From assembly GCA_023548195.1 (NCBI GenBank), contig JAJHZJ010000336.1, positions 930,001-994,000 of the forward strand: a DNA stretch of 64,000 bases, read 5' to 3'. The position numbers and the translations under genes were made by a program. The DNA is from Bettongia penicillata ogilbyi. Its lineage: Eukaryota; Chordata; Mammalia; Diprotodontia; Potoroidae. Under the pieces are notes generated by a model. That model was not told the origin of the DNA, searched no databases, and saw only the letters and a list, made by a program, of their open reading frames with translations. Positions 33,757-45,310 of this stretch are shown piece after piece (positions within the stretch are counted from its first letter, which is position 1; each line of letters begins with the position of its first letter).

Positions 33757-33914
33757 TGGGGGCCAGAAGATCGCCGACCGCAGGGGCACCGCCGGCTCCT
33801 CGGAGCTCAGCAGGGGAGCAGCGCGGGCAGCCCGGGTTACGCAGCTGTCACACCGAAGTTTCCAAGTCGCCGCCAACCTTTTTCGGACCCACCCGCCCAC
33901 TCATCGCAGGGTAG
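33756..33914 (+). CDS. Upstream ORF 2 in ITPRIP 5' UTR
   Basis: Fifty-two codons from an ATG overlapping the previous stop (TGATG) to TAG at 33912. The product would be Pro/Arg/Ser-rich with no recognised domain. It has C at -3 and G at +4, so the start context is moderate at best. It ends 55 bases before the splice donor. Its likely role, if translated, is to limit ITPRIP translation; this is inferred. Confidence 0.35.
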   Translation: MGARRSPTAGAPPAPRSSAGEQRGQPGLRSCHTEVSKSPPTFFGPTRPLIAG

Positions 33915-34114
33915 GGGGAAAGTAGCGGGACCGCGAGCCAGCGGGTAGACGTCTGTCGACCGCTTGCAGGTAAGTCCCGGGACCATTGTCTTGTATTTCT
34001 GTCTTCCACACTTCTCTTAGGTGGCTCTTGATGGGTGCCGCGAGGAACAGAAGTGGGGAGAGGGGGAAAGGAGATTTGGGTTATTTGACAGTTATTTTGT
34101 TTTAGTGTAGGAAG

Positions 34115-34275
34115 GGACCTTAGAGACTGTAGAGTCTGATTCCCTCATTTTACATTCGGAGAAACTGAGGCCCAGAGCGGAGAATTGACTTGCTCCTGAT
34201 CACCTAACAAATTGGTGGTAGAGCCGGTGCCAGAACCGGAGCTCCTGGCTCCCAGTCTAGAGCTAAGAGCTTTCC
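34115..34275 (-). repeat. MIR-like fragment
   Basis: Reverse 'ggagaaactgaggcccagag' and 'agccggtgccagaaccgg'. Confidence 0.55.
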
Positions 34276-34739
34276 GGCAGATCTTTTACTGATTTTTTTT
34301 TTTTATTGACTTTAAGGCACATTATGATAGAATGAGACTGAGAACAGGGCTGGGTAAACTGGACAACAGATGTAGTGGATATTTTTGTGTTGTTTCTTTC
34401 TCCATCTCAAATCTGCTTTCATTTTCCCATTCAGACTAAGCAAGGACAGAATCATTCTCTATCTCCTGTTATTGTTACATTTTGGGGGAAAGCTAACTTT
34501 AAGTGGAGCCCTATCTTCAGCCCCTTCTCCAGTTCTGTCATTTGATCTCAATAACAGGGAACTCCTGGGGGTCCTCAGACTTTTTCAAAGGATCCAAGAG
34601 GTCAAAACTATCTTTATACTGAGATATTTTAATTTCTAACATGACAAATATCAAGAGATAAAATCCTCTTTGAAGAGTTTTCAATAATTTTTTAAAAGTG
34701 TAAAAAGATCCAGAGACCAGAAAGTCTGAGAGCTGATTA

Positions 34740-34865
34740 TCTAGGCCATGTCCACTTGTGCTGTAGGAAGGAGTTGTCTGAGCTGTAGAGGGTTAAGTGA
34801 TTTGCCCAAGATTATATAGCTAGTTAGTAGGAAAGCCAATCTAGAACCTAGATCTTTCTCTTCCT
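34740..34865 (-). repeat. MIR-like fragment
   Basis: Reverse 'ggttaagtgatttgcccaag' and 'tatagctagttagtaggaaa'. Confidence 0.65.
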
Positions 34866-35276
34866 AGGCTTTTGTTCTTTGTCCTACTGTTTCTGGAAAG
34901 GTGAAAGGAGGGTTTTTTGGACCCCTGCAATCTCAGTGGGAAAGACAGCTTTTCCTTCTTCAGGTAAAAGTTGCAGTCAGTACTTTATGTCTGTGGAGGT
35001 AGTGAAGCAATGAGGTCTCCGCCATGACCGGATGATGTTCCCACAGCTTCCTCTTTCTGAAGCTGTAATAAGGACCCACATGCTGAGTGCAAATTTTCCC
35101 CCTGACCAAACCTTCCTCTTCTTCTGGATGGCTAGCATCCTTTGCCCTTTCACCATCCCCAATACTTAGAGCTTATATACCTGCATTTCAGTTCAATATT
35201 CAGGGAAAAGGGGGAATCTCTAAAAGGAAAAAGGAGGGGATCCCACCATGGCATGACTCATCTCTTTCAGACACAG

Positions 35277-35480
35277 GAAGTAGTGTGGTGGTTGATATAG
35301 TGGGAAAATCCTTGGCTTTAAAGTTAGGGGACCTGAATTCAAATTCTGCTTCTGATGCTCACATATTTATATGATTGGGCATCTAGACCTCTCTAGGCTG
35401 CAATTTCCTCATTTGTAAAATGAGGAGACTTTAGACAAGATGGCCTTTGTAATGCCTTCCAGCTTTAGAGCTCTGATCCT
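35277..35480 (+). repeat. MIR-like SINE
   Basis: Forward 'gacctgaattcaaattctgc', 'caatttcctcatttgtaaaa' and 'ccttccagctttagagctct'. Confidence 0.65.
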
Positions 35481-36440
35481 AAGAAGAATACTTTTACTTT
35501 TCCCCTTCCTGATTTGGTTTCAGGATGCCAAAATGCTCAGAGGTGGTCCTGAGGCTAGAGAGTATCTCAGACTCAGTTCCACTTTTAGATCTAAAACTAC
35601 ACCTAATTTGGCTGTTCTTCCTCTTTGTGATTTGACTTGGAGTTTTTCCTCTTGCATACCTCTCAAGCAAATGCAAGTCAGCTGTGATCCTCAGAAAGCT
35701 CCCTTGCTGCCTTTTTCCTGAGAGAAGGCAGGCTGGAGGAGGGGAGGGGTGTTCTGCCCCAGGGATTGCTCTGCAGACTCCAGGCAGAGAATGTGGATTG
35801 TGCACACCCCCTCAGTAATAGCATAATGACCTGGTTAGTTTATATATCGTCTTTTTCCATCTGTAGGATCATGAATGCTTTTTTTACATCTCATTGCTTA
35901 CTAATTCTCTGTGCGTGTGTGTGACTGCTCTAGGCAGTGCTAGGCTCATATTTTCCATGTGCTTAGTGTGACTGTCATCTTTCTTGAGCCTCTTACTGAA
36001 TAGGTACAAAGGGGATATTTCCTTTTCATGTCAGCCTACAGTCTGATTAATTTAAGAGGGGTAGTCATTTCTAGTTTCTAGTTTTTATGTGTGAAAAGCT
36101 CTAAACTTTTAACTTCTTTCCCATACCCCAGATGCTTTTCTTTTCTCAAAGCACTGTTTTTTTTGAAATAAAGAACATCTGGGGTATGTGTGTAATTATT
36201 TTTCTTTTGGTACTACCATCAAAGTGTGGGAAACAAGAGGAACCTCTGGGCTAAGATATCTTTGGAAGATCCTGTTGATTTGGGGGTTTCATATAGAAAC
36301 ATGATCTTTTGGTTCTAACTCAAAAATTCAGATGGGAAAGGAACTTAGGGAGAGAAGGCTCTGAGGGGACATTGTTTTAGCTGGAGATTATGGCAAGTAC
36401 ATCTCTCCTACAGGGTGAGTTTAAAAAGAGGAAGGTTGAT
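35481..36440. other. Intronic DNA, nothing assigned
   Basis: No repeat or exon recognised with confidence. Two similar 'ccagatgc/catctggggta' stretches near 36125-36190 form a loose inverted pair. Confidence 0.3.
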
Positions 36441-36449
36441 TTAGTAGAG

Positions 36450-36760
36450 AGGCTACCTTAGAGCTATCTGGAGTATTGTACCTATTTCTGGCCACTACAC
36501 TTTAGGAGGGTCACTGGCAAGCTTGTCTGAAAGAAAGAATCACCATGGTGAAGGGATTTGAAATAATATCATATGAGAAATAGTTGGAAGAACTGGGGAG
36601 GTTTGTTGGATAGAGGAGACATGGCCATTGTCTTCACATATTTGAAGACTCATCACAGAAGGATTAGTTTTGTTCTATATGGGCTCTGGGGCTGGAGAAT
36701 TAGGACCCGTGAGTGGAAGTTTCAGGGACAAACATTTTGAGTCAATGGAAAAAGCAATTT
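36450..36760 (+). repeat. CR1/L3 LINE 3' fragment
   Basis: Forward 'ctggagtattgtacctattt', 'ccatggtgaagggatttgaa', 'gttggaagaactggggaggt' and 'cttcacatatttgaagact', the same CR1/L3 region as 13.4-13.9 kb. Confidence 0.7.
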
Positions 36761-36769
36761 TTTTTCTAA

Positions 36770-36850
36770 TAACTTAAACTGTCTTAATTAGCTACATGAT
36801 CCTAGACTGACCACTTCTCCGTGCCCCAGTTTCATCATCTGTCAAACCAT
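36770..36850 (+). repeat. MIR-like fragment
   Basis: Forward 'agctacatgatcctagactg' and 'cagtttcatcatctgtcaaa'. Confidence 0.55.
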
Positions 36851-36875
36851 TGGAGGAAGGATTATACTAAATAAG

Positions 36876-37096
36876 CAGTTCTTAACTTGGAGTCCACAGA
36901 TAGATTTTAGAGGATCTCTGAATTTGGATGGCAAAAAAAAAAAAAAATCACATCTTTATTTTCAGTAACGTCTAACTGAAATTAAGCATTCCCTTCAGTT
37001 AAGAACATAAGCAACACAGACATTATTTAGAGGAGTCCATAAGCTTCCACAGACTGCCAAAGGGGCCCATGACACAAAAAAGGTTAAGAACTCCTC
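36876..37096. mobile_element. hAT-like nonautonomous DNA transposon fossil
   Basis: Inverted ends CAGTTCTTAAC (left) and GTTAAGAACTC (right) bracket about 220 bases of noncoding sequence that includes 'acatctttattttcagtaac'. The end sequence and size fit a small hAT-type element. No transposase frame. Confidence 0.55.
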
Positions 37097-37099
37097 TAC

Positions 37100-38035
37100 A
37101 AGATACTCAATGGACACTTTCAGGAAGAAGTTCTATTCCTTTGTCCAACAGTTGTCTAGGTGAAATAATCAAGGGGAGAACTGGGTGAGCTGTCAGATAT
37201 ATTGCAGAAGGGATTTCTACATTGGGCAGGAGGTTAGACAAGGTAACCAGATCCCTTCCAAAGGTAAGATTCTGTGATTGTAAGTTCATGTCTGGTTCCT
37301 ACCTCCACCCTCCAGGGGAAAAGTATGGTAGTATTGCTTGGCATTCTAGAGGAGGTTTTTTTAGAGTCGAGAAAGGATAGTGGGGAGAGTTGAGGTTTAG
37401 GTTAGAAATGCCTGACCTTGGGTTATTCCTTGGATTGGGTTCATTTTCTCCCTGAATCCAACACTGCTTTATGGAAGGCCTCTTAGATTTGCTGAGGAAA
37501 GGTGGTCTAGCCAGCATACCAATAAGTAGAGCTGCTGAAAAGCTGGTTTGGGCTGGGAAAACAGGAAAGAAAGGCAAAAGGAACGATAGTTTCCTTTAAT
37601 AATAAGAGAGCCCATGGTTAGTGAAAGGTGCAGGGTAGGTGACTAGTCTGACATCAGAAATGAGAGAAAGCAGAGAAGCAAAGAGCCCTTGGTGACAGCA
37701 GAGAGCCCCTGACAAATACTGGAGACTCCCCTTCTTAATTACTGGGTGGCAAGAGGTAGCAAATCCAGTTTGGGGACTGGAATGGATCAAGGTAATGACT
37801 AAGTGCTGCCTGGGTGTGTCTAGAAGAAATGTGTTGCTTTATGCAGGGTGCCTGGGCCACAGCTGCCAGTGGGCAAAAGGTGGAGATAAGGAGGAAGCTG
37901 GCAAAGAATCCTTTAAACTACCCTTTCTCCCAAAGTGGAAGGGGAAAGATGATGAGCGCAAAATTCAAAGTCCTGAATGGTCCTTGAAGTGAGCAAGTGT
38001 GGCTAGAACTGGTACATGTAATAATGAGTTGCTTT
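37100..38035. other. Intronic DNA, nothing assigned
   Basis: No confident repeat or exon. Confidence 0.3.
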
Positions 38036-38039
38036 GTGA

Positions 38040-38275
38040 CAGAGGCTGCCCTGTAGCTGATAGGGCATTGAACTTGAATTTTAAAAGACCTTTCAGATCT
38101 GTCTTAGGATTTTACTTACTTAGAAGGCGTGTGACCTGGGTAAGTCCCTTAATCTCTCTGTAAAATGAGAATGTACCTGCTTCACAGGGTTGTTCTAAGG
38201 ATCAAGTAAGATTATGTGTTTCTAGTATTTTGTAATCCTCAAGGTATTAAGTAAATATTTACTATTATCAAGGGG
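38040..38275 (+). repeat. MIR-like SINE
   Basis: Forward 'tgtgacctgggtaagtccct', 'cttcacagggttgttctaag' and the tail 'aagtaaatatttactattat'. Confidence 0.7.
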
Positions 38276-38431
38276 TCACCTGCTTGCAGGAACCTAAAAT
38301 CCTTCTGACAGTGGACATGGCTTTTTATTCCAACGTGAGAGAGAAAGGTTGGGTTGTGATGTACTTTTCAACACACAAGGTTTGGAACCAGTAGACTGTT
38401 TCTGTGTGGCCTAGGAAAAGTCATTTAATCT

Positions 38432-38505
38432 CCAAAATCTTATGAAAGTGAATGTGGAAAACTGTCTTTACTTGTGATTGGAAAAAATGAAGTACTATTA
38501 AGTGG
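38432..38505 (+). mobile_element. L1-type 3' terminus fragment
   Basis: 'ccaaaatcttatgaaagtga' and 'ggaaaaaatgaagtactatt' repeat the last part of the fragment at 25435-25915. Confidence 0.55.
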
Positions 38506-38687
38506 GAACATTTTTTTTTAAAGTTTAAAAAAAAAGTCATTTAATCTCTCTGGGCCTCATTTTCCTAAGCTTTAAAATGAGTAGGTTGGGCTATATAACC
38601 TCTGATATTCTCTTTACCCCCAGCTCTATGTCCTATGAATGCACATCCTCCTAGGAAAGAAAGAATATAGGGATTTAGTTTCATTTG

Positions 38688-39010
38688 TTTGTGTTTGTCC
38701 TTCGTTATCCGAAGAAGACCATGACATCGGAGAAATAATGACATGACTTGCACTTGACTTTGTTTGGAGGGAGGGAGGGCTGTGCAGGTCACCAGCCTCA
38801 CTTCTCCTCCAGAGCCATCCGAATCCAGGGACCAGATGTTCATCAGGATGACTGGAGATGACCCAGGATGCACTGGGAGACCTTGGGCCCTTTAGGCCAA
38901 GGTCTTTGCAGGTACTCACTTAGGGTGAGGCAATGCCATTCATTGAATAGGCAGGTTTAAAAAGTAGCCAGGGCATGGCCTCTTTAATGAGGTCAAGAAA
39001 AAGAAAGACA
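38688..39010 (+). repeat. Marsupial-type dispersed repeat
   Basis: 'gtccttcgttatccgaagaa', 'gaccatgacatcggagaaat', 'ctcctccagagccatccgaa' and 'atcaggatgactggagatga' in order. I recognise this as a common marsupial repeat but cannot name the family. Confidence 0.55.
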
Positions 39011-39569
39011 TTAGACTGGGAGGGAAACAACAACAGTTACTATTGATAATCACTCTAAAGCTAGGAGGGTCCAGAGGAGTCCTCAGGTGGGGACCCATTT
39101 CATTTACAGTCAGGTATAAAAGAGTTATACTAAATCCCTTCAAGAAGAGCAAGTCTAGAGAAATAGGAGAGCACTGATAGATTGAAACTGGGAAGAGTGT
39201 GGAAAGGAGGTTCATGGGATACAGAGGGTCCTGATTTCACCATCGTGTTCAGGGGTGGTCTTGGTCCCAGGTGCAGTATGCTATACCTTGAGATAGAAGC
39301 CTAGCACATACAGGCCCAGAACTGTTCTGTGTTGCTCTCTTGCAGTCATCAGCCCCAATCGGGGCAGGAGTGTAAATTTTGACCCCAAGATGATGATATG
39401 GTTAGGAGCTATGCTCCTCCACTTCTGCCCTTGGCAAATGAGTTTGCTCAGTGATGAGTTTTCTGGCCCAAAGGGGTCGCCTGCTTTTGTCACCAACCAA
39501 ATTCCAGGGGCTGCTTGAATGGAATATACCATGTATATGCATGCACACAGTGCTTTGTACTTGGTAAAT

Positions 39570-39812
39570 GTGCTAGTTGATACAATGGATAAAACACTGG
39601 GCCTGGAGTCAGGAAGATTCATCTCCCTGAGTCCAAATCCAGTCTCAGACACTTCCTAGTCATGTGACCCTAGTCACTTCACCCTGTTTACCTCAGTTTT
39701 CTCATCTGTAAAATGAGCTAAAAATGGAAATGGCAAATCCACTCCAGTATCTTTACCAAGAAAACCCCAAATGGGGTCAGGAAGAATCAGACAAGACCGA
39801 AAAACAACCAAA
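39570..39812 (+). repeat. Long-tailed marsupial-type SINE
   Basis: Forward: 'cactgggcctggagtcagga', 'tcagttttctcatctgtaaa', 'gtatctttaccaagaaaacc', 'agacaagaccgaaaaacaac'. Confidence 0.9.
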
Positions 39813-39999
39813 CAGCAAATGTTGGCTCAGTATCAACATATGACGAGGACATCTGCCTACAGGCACATTGTAGGCCTGGATACCATTATGCTGGTCTGTG
39901 GTGCCTCTCGCAAAGTTGCCTTCCCTCCTCAATTGTCTCCCTCTCCATCCCCTTCATCTTTTTTTAAGTTTTCTTTGCTCTAGCAAGGCCTACCAGGTG

Positions 40000-40220
40000 A
40001 CTAGGTGGCAGCTAGAGGACACTGTAATGCATAAGGGTAGGGTCTGGAGTCAGGAGTTCAAATCCAGCCTCAGATGCTTAGTAGGCACATGATCTTAAAC
40101 TCTGTGTGCTTCAATTTCCTCATGTAAAATGGAGATAATGATAACCCCAACCTTACAGTCTTGTTTTAAGGACCAAATGAAATCATTTTTGTGAAATGCT
40201 TATTTAATAAATATGTGTTC
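40000..40220 (+). repeat. MIR-like SINE
   Basis: Forward head 'gactaggtggcagctagagg', core 'ttcaaatccagcctcagatg', tail 'gaaatgcttatttaataaat'. Confidence 0.8.
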
Positions 40221-42250
40221 TTCTCTTCCCCACCAACAAAAATTTTAGTTATCTCTGAGGTTCAAGGGTTTTGTTTCTGGTATCTATTCCCAACTACGTA
40301 AAGGCCTAATAGTGCAGGTACATGGAGTCTCCATCCTACCTTTGACATTGACATAGTCTCAGGATGGTTAGTCTTGAGGTCATGAAAGGCTTAAATACTA
40401 ACAGCCAAGGTTTAGGCAGGCCAGCTAGAATTCTGGGTAGTCAAATAACAGTAAACCAGAGCAAAGAGGTTCATAGACGTCACCAGACGGCTTCAATGGA
40501 ATGTCCAGGTCTGGGGGGCAAAGTTAGTGCACATGAGTGGGGTCCTTATCCTTTTTTGTATCCTAGGCCCCCTTTTGGCAAGTCAGTCTAGTGAAATCTG
40601 GGGGCCCCTTCTCAGAATAATGTTTTTAAATGCATTAAATACTTAAGATTACAATAGAAAACAGTTAATATTAGATAAAACATTTCTTAAGTATTTATTG
40701 TATTGAAATAGTTTATCAAAATATTTTTTGAGAAGTTTACAAACCTCCAGTTAAGGCTCTTGGCTTAGTGTTTTCTATGAGGTCTATAGTCATACTAGTG
40801 AGGAGAGAGCTACAGATATAGCTGCCCTATGAGTTACCAGAGGATTTCCATGACCTTTTTTAGGGAGCTGAGCATTGCCCGAACCTTCTCTGGATGGCTA
40901 AGGGAGCCCAGAGAGATTCTCTTCGTCCCTGGATCCTAGGGTTTGACTACCTCCTTACTGACATCATCCTCTAAAGTTTGGGCAGAGGGCCCTGGTGACA
41001 GGGGTTCTAAGAGTCCCAGAATGGTGGAGAAGGTACAATTTCATGTGGGTTCGTTCAGCAGTGAGTACAATGCTGCCAGTTGTGAACTTTCCATTTCTTT
41101 TAGGCTTGAAAGATCCACAGGAAGAGTTAAGTTTTAGGAATGGCCTATGACAGACGTGGAAATTGGAAAGGAATATGAGGTTACTTTTCTCTTGTGGAAG
41201 TTATTTGGAACTAGATAGAGGTTAATCAGATCATTAAGCCCCTTCTGATGGGCTATAAAATGGATTTGGGCAGCAACAACCTCCCACTTTGCCATACAGT
41301 CCTTCCTCCATCTGCTTCCATTCTGATCTATGACATCACCAGAATGGTAACAGCCTATGTGTGTCATTGCCAGGGGCAATACAGCTACAACAGGGCAAGA
41401 TGTTCAGGAGACACCACCTAGGAATTGATTGGCATGAAAACACATCCCAAAGTGAGGATATTCAAAGACCTTACCTTCCTAGGGGTTCTCTGGGGATTTC
41501 AATAGGGAGTATGGTTGGCAAAGGTTTACCAGCCTGTGTTGTTGGTGGCCAGAGCCATGTGGATGGGATGAGGGCTTAAGGGACTAGGGTTTAGCAGAGG
41601 TAGGTAGCATCCACAGGTCTTCAAGCCCTACACCTTCCTTGGTCTCTCAGGCCTTTTTGAGGCTAAGGACAAAGCAGAGGCAAGGTGAAGCTTTCAGAAG
41701 TCCCTAGGGCCTCTGCTGGGAGCTGTCTTTGCTGTTGCTAGGTTCTGGGTTTGGTGGGAGGAAAGAGGAACCCTGGGGTTCCTGCAGAGTTCTTCAAGAT
41801 GTGGCTTGTGGGGAGTGAACATGGCAGTTTTCTGTTAGGCCTAGTCACGCATCTATGTACCCTTACCTCTGCCCTCCTACACCTCTTTACTCTGCAGTAC
41901 AGTAGTAAGAATATTGGATCAGAAATTAGGAGACCCAGATTCTCTTTATGGCTCAGCAACTACTTGTGTTTCCTTGAACTAGATAATTTTCCTTTCTCAG
42001 TCTGCCTTTGCATCTGTAAGATGGGGCCAGGGGTGGGGATGGAGCTGGACAAGAGGAACTCTAAAGTTGCTTCTACCTTTCGTAGTCTTGTGATTCTTAA
42101 TTCTGACTCTGCCCCCAGGGTGGGCAGACTGCAAATATACTTAAGGACACAAAGGATTTAAATAAACTCATGTATTTAACTATGACCCTCCCTTACCCGG
42201 GAGGGTCCCTAAGAAAGGAAAGTTTAGGAAAGGAAATCCCCTTAAGAGGC
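40221..42250. other. Intronic DNA, mostly unassigned
   Basis: Somewhat GC-richer in places, with a weak forward MIR piece near 41910-42100. A 40550-40700 segment ('ctgggggccccttctcagaa') resembles DNA-transposon debris. No exon is supported. Confidence 0.3.
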
Positions 42251-42259
42251 AGTGTGCAG

Positions 42260-42400
42260 TAATAGGAAAAATGTGAGACTTGAAAGCAGGTGAGTTCAAA
42301 GCCCATTCCTACCATTGAATAACTATGACCATGTGCCTCAGTTTCCTCAGACCTCTGAAGTCCCATCCAATTCTATGTCTGTGATCCTATAATCTTTTTG
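42260..42400 (+). repeat. MIR-like fragment
   Basis: Forward 'gtgagttcaaagcccattcc' and 'catgtgcctcagtttcctca'. Confidence 0.6.
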
Positions 42401-42704
42401 ACATCGACACTGGGGACAATAGCCTTGACTTCCCTTCCATTTATGAAACTCTGCAATTGAATGAACCCTGGGGCTATGCACATATCAGAATTCAGATGTT
42501 CTTCACTTAGTTGGGGGGTAGCTCTATCTGCATTATACTTGCTTACTTGCTTCTGTAAGTAAGAGACTAGAAATCTAGAAAGAGAACATAGCCAAAGAAC
42601 CAACCAGAAGATTGCAAAGTAGAGCTAAAGATGTACTTCCTCTCTAGGAAAGTGATGAGAAACTGCAATAGATTAGAAAAGGAAGGTGTGGGCAATCTTC
42701 TCTC

Positions 42705-42930
42705 TCCTTGATGATGCTTGAGTCTATGGTGATAGGCTTGGGGTCAGGAGGACCTGGTTTAAATCATACCACCCACATTTACTGGGCAAGTCCCCCAACA
42801 TCTTCATCTGTAGAATGCAGACAGTAATAGTGCTTTCTTTGAAGTTGTTGTGAGATAATATAGATAAAACACTTTGTAGATGACAGATCTTAAAGAGATA
42901 GAGATGTTAGCTATTAATACTATCACCTTA
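42705..42930 (+). repeat. MIR-like SINE
   Basis: Forward 'gcttggggtcaggaggacct', 'acatcttcatctgtagaatg', tail 'gatgttagctattaatacta'. Confidence 0.7.
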
Positions 42931-43020
42931 ATGAAATAGGGATGGTGCAGGCCCTGCTTCGAGGCAGAGGTCATCTAGCACCTTCCACTTTGGGTTAACT
43001 TCAGGTTTTATGAAAAGTTA

Positions 43021-43275
43021 TTGGACAGCTGGGTGGTGCAATGCATAGAGTGATGGGCCTGGAGTCAGGAAGACTTATCTTCCTGAGTTCAAATCCAGCC
43101 TCTCAGACCTTTATTAAGGATGTGACCCTGGGCAAGTTGTCACTTAACCCTGTTTGCCTCAGTTTCCTCATCTATAAAACGAGCTAGAGAAGGAAATGGC
43201 AAACCACTCCAGTATCTTGGCTAAGAAAACCCTGAATGGGGTCATGAAAAGTCAGACAAGACTCTACGGCAATAA
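43021..43275 (+). repeat. Long-tailed marsupial-type SINE
   Basis: Forward, near complete: head 'ttggacagctgggtggtgca', core 'tttgcctcagtttcctcatc', tail 'ggcaaaccactccagtatct' and 'gtcatgaaaagtcagacaag'. Confidence 0.9.
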
Positions 43276-44290
43276 TTATGACAATTTCTCTGGATACAGT
43301 TGCCTGAGTTCTATGTAAACATAGTTGTGGGTAAAGTTGGAAGTCAGGCTTACATGCTATAAAGAACAGTGAGTTAATTCATGAATGATGCTTCTATTTA
43401 CAAGTCTTTTTGCAAAGCTAATTAAGGAAGTGGCTTTTCTGCTTTGATTATGACCTTTTGTATGGAAAGGGTATTTACAGATTATATCTTAATCCTCTGG
43501 GAGGAAAGATAAAGCAATTTTGAGTCAAAGATGAGAGGGAAGCTAATTATTATCCTTATTTCCATGCCCCTAAGTCTGTTCCCACTCTTTTGGATGATTC
43601 ATTGTGTAACAAAAGGCAGATGGGTTGCCATTTCTCCATCTTTTAAATGGGGTTAATAACTGTCACCACCAGATAATATTCAGAGAGTACTTTCAGATCC
43701 TCTAATGAAAGTCACTAGATAAATAGAAAGCACATAATTATTGAAATATGTAAGCTACAGATGAATAATATAGAGGGACTGGAATGTGTGGCCTGGAAAA
43801 AGGGTCCAGAGTTTCTCTCAAATTTGGTTTTGAAGCTGCCTCAGGCGATGCTGATTTCCCTCCATTTGTTTTGCCTCTCTCTGTAGTTTCAGCTAGGGAG
43901 CTCCAGCCTCTTCTGAATTCTCCATTCTAAACCAACTTTAGATGGGGAGGGAGGCAGGAAGGGAAAAGGGGTGGGGGGAGAAAGAGGGGAGGATGAAGTT
44001 TGGGACCTATCCAAAGGCTGAGAGCGAATGTGCTTACAATTGGCTATCCTCTTGGGATTGTGTTTCATTAGCCTTCTATCCAGAGAGGGAAGAAAAGGAG
44101 CTGGAAGCACTCAGCCTCGAGTTTATGAAAGTGGCCTTTGTTCTCTCACGTCTTTGTTTCACAGTCACTGAAAATGCAAGACTTCCGCAGACCCAAATGA
44201 AATGGAAAACGTGTGGCTGGAGTCACCCAGCGTTATGCATTTGTGAGCTGCACAATATGTCTTGGATCTCAACATACCTCTTGCCCTTAG
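43276..44290. other. Intronic DNA, nothing assigned
   Basis: A purine-rich patch at 43940-43995. No exon or named repeat. Confidence 0.3.
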
Positions 44291-44291
44291 A

Positions 44292-44321
44292 GACACACAC
44301 ACACACACACATGCACACACA
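44292..44321. repeat. (CA)n microsatellite
   Basis: Short CA tract with one ATG interruption; a T-rich run follows at 44371-44401. Confidence 0.9.
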
Positions 44322-44574
44322 TCCTACAACATACAAAATAATCTGTCTTTGCCCTTTTCCCCTAATTGATTTTGTTTTTTTTTTTTGTTTTTTTTTTTTT
44401 TGCAAAGTCCAGAAAGCAGAGTCCTTAGAGATTCCAGAGCCCTCTGGCTGGAAGAGGACCCCAGCAGTATAACTCCTGGAATCTCTCAGCCATGTCATTG
44501 ACACAGCTCCGATTTACTTTCTCAACCTTGGTATCTTACTAATCTGTTACTACAAGCAATTCCCCACAATGCAG

Positions 44575-44795
44575 TGGGGTGCAGTGGGAGGAGCATTAGA
44601 CTTACCTAGCATTTGAATTCTGGCTCCTGACACAAGGCTGAGTGACCCTAGGCCAGTCACTTTACTTCTCTGAAGTTTGGGTTCTTCTTCTGTAAATGTA
44701 GATAAATAATAGTACTTCCCAGCATTGTTGTATCATATAAGATAACAGATGGAAAGCCCTTTGTAAGCCTTGGGATCTCATGTCATTACCAGCTG
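44575..44795 (+). repeat. MIR-like SINE
   Basis: Forward 'agtgaccctaggccagtcac', 'gttcttcttctgtaaatgta' and tail 'gaaagccctttgtaagcctt'. Confidence 0.7.
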
Positions 44796-44849
44796 TTTTT
44801 TACTACTCGTCCTTTCCCTGCTCTTGCCTCATCAATTCTCTCATTGCCA

Positions 44850-44948
44850 CTAGGTGGTAAATTTATTTAAGGACAGAAATCAAATCTGCTCCTTTCTTGT
44901 GAGCACTTCTTTCTGTCTCTCAGGGTCTATAATACAAAGCCTTGTATA
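44850..44948 (+). repeat. L2 3'-end fragment
   Basis: 'atttaaggacagaaatcaaa' with 'tctataatacaaagccttgt', a diverged L2 3' end. Confidence 0.35.
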
Positions 44949-44949
44949 T

Positions 44950-45195
44950 AGTAGTTGTTGTTTCCATCAAATCTGACTCTTTGACCTCATTTGGGGTTTT
45001 CTTGGCAAAGATACTGGAGTACTTTGTCATTTCCTTCTCCACCTCATTTTACAGATGAGCAAACTGAGGCAAACAGGGTTAAATGACTTATCCAGGATCA
45101 CATACAACTGGTAAGTGTCTGAGGTCACATTTGAACTCAGGTCCTCCTGATTCCTCCAGGAGTGATTTCATTTACTGGGTCACCTGGGGGCCTCT
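44950..45195 (-). repeat. Long-tailed marsupial-type SINE
   Basis: Reverse: tail 'ttggggttttcttggcaaag', core 'gatgagcaaactgaggcaaa', head 'tgggtcacctgggggcc'. Confidence 0.9.
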
Positions 45196-45214
45196 CTTAT
45201 TTTCTTTTTGAAAG

Positions 45215-45310
45215 AGACTGTGTGGATAGAGAGCTGAACTTGGGTTCAGATTCCACCTCTGACACAAACTAACTGTGTGACCCTAAGCAAGTCACTTCAT
45301 CTCTTAGTGG
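45215..45310 (+). repeat. MIR-like fragment
   Basis: Forward 'gggttcagattccacctctg' and 'tgtgaccctaagcaagtcac'. Confidence 0.7.

Larger units (their letters stand above)
33712..33969 (+). other. ITPRIP: ITPRIP exon 1 (noncoding, start estimated)
   Basis: The 3' boundary is the donor CAG|GTAAGT at 33969/33970, a perfect consensus match. The start is set about 25-30 bases after the TATA-like TTATAAGG and is only an estimate. The exon holds two upstream ORFs and no in-frame route into the ITPRIP start. Confidence 0.55.
33080..33980 (+). promoter_or_regulatory. ITPRIP: ITPRIP CpG-island promoter
   Basis: About 0.9 kb of CpG-dense DNA in otherwise AT-rich surroundings, ending at a strong splice donor. 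It has GC boxes (for example CCGCCC near 33448) and a TATA-like TTATAAGG at 33683-33690. The T-C-TTATAA-GG there is one base from an SRF CArG box. The link to ITPRIP rests on the donor at 33969/33970, the acceptor before the coding exon, and the known noncoding first exon of this gene. The transcription start is not proven. Confidence 0.75.

Noticed and set aside
41751..42161. A 136-codon open frame in intron 1
   Set aside because: Part of it follows a MIR-like segment, it has no recognisable domain and no splice context.
43942..44472. A 176-codon open frame in intron 1
   Set aside because: It runs through a CA microsatellite and a T-run (encoding Phe-rich sequence), with no domain.
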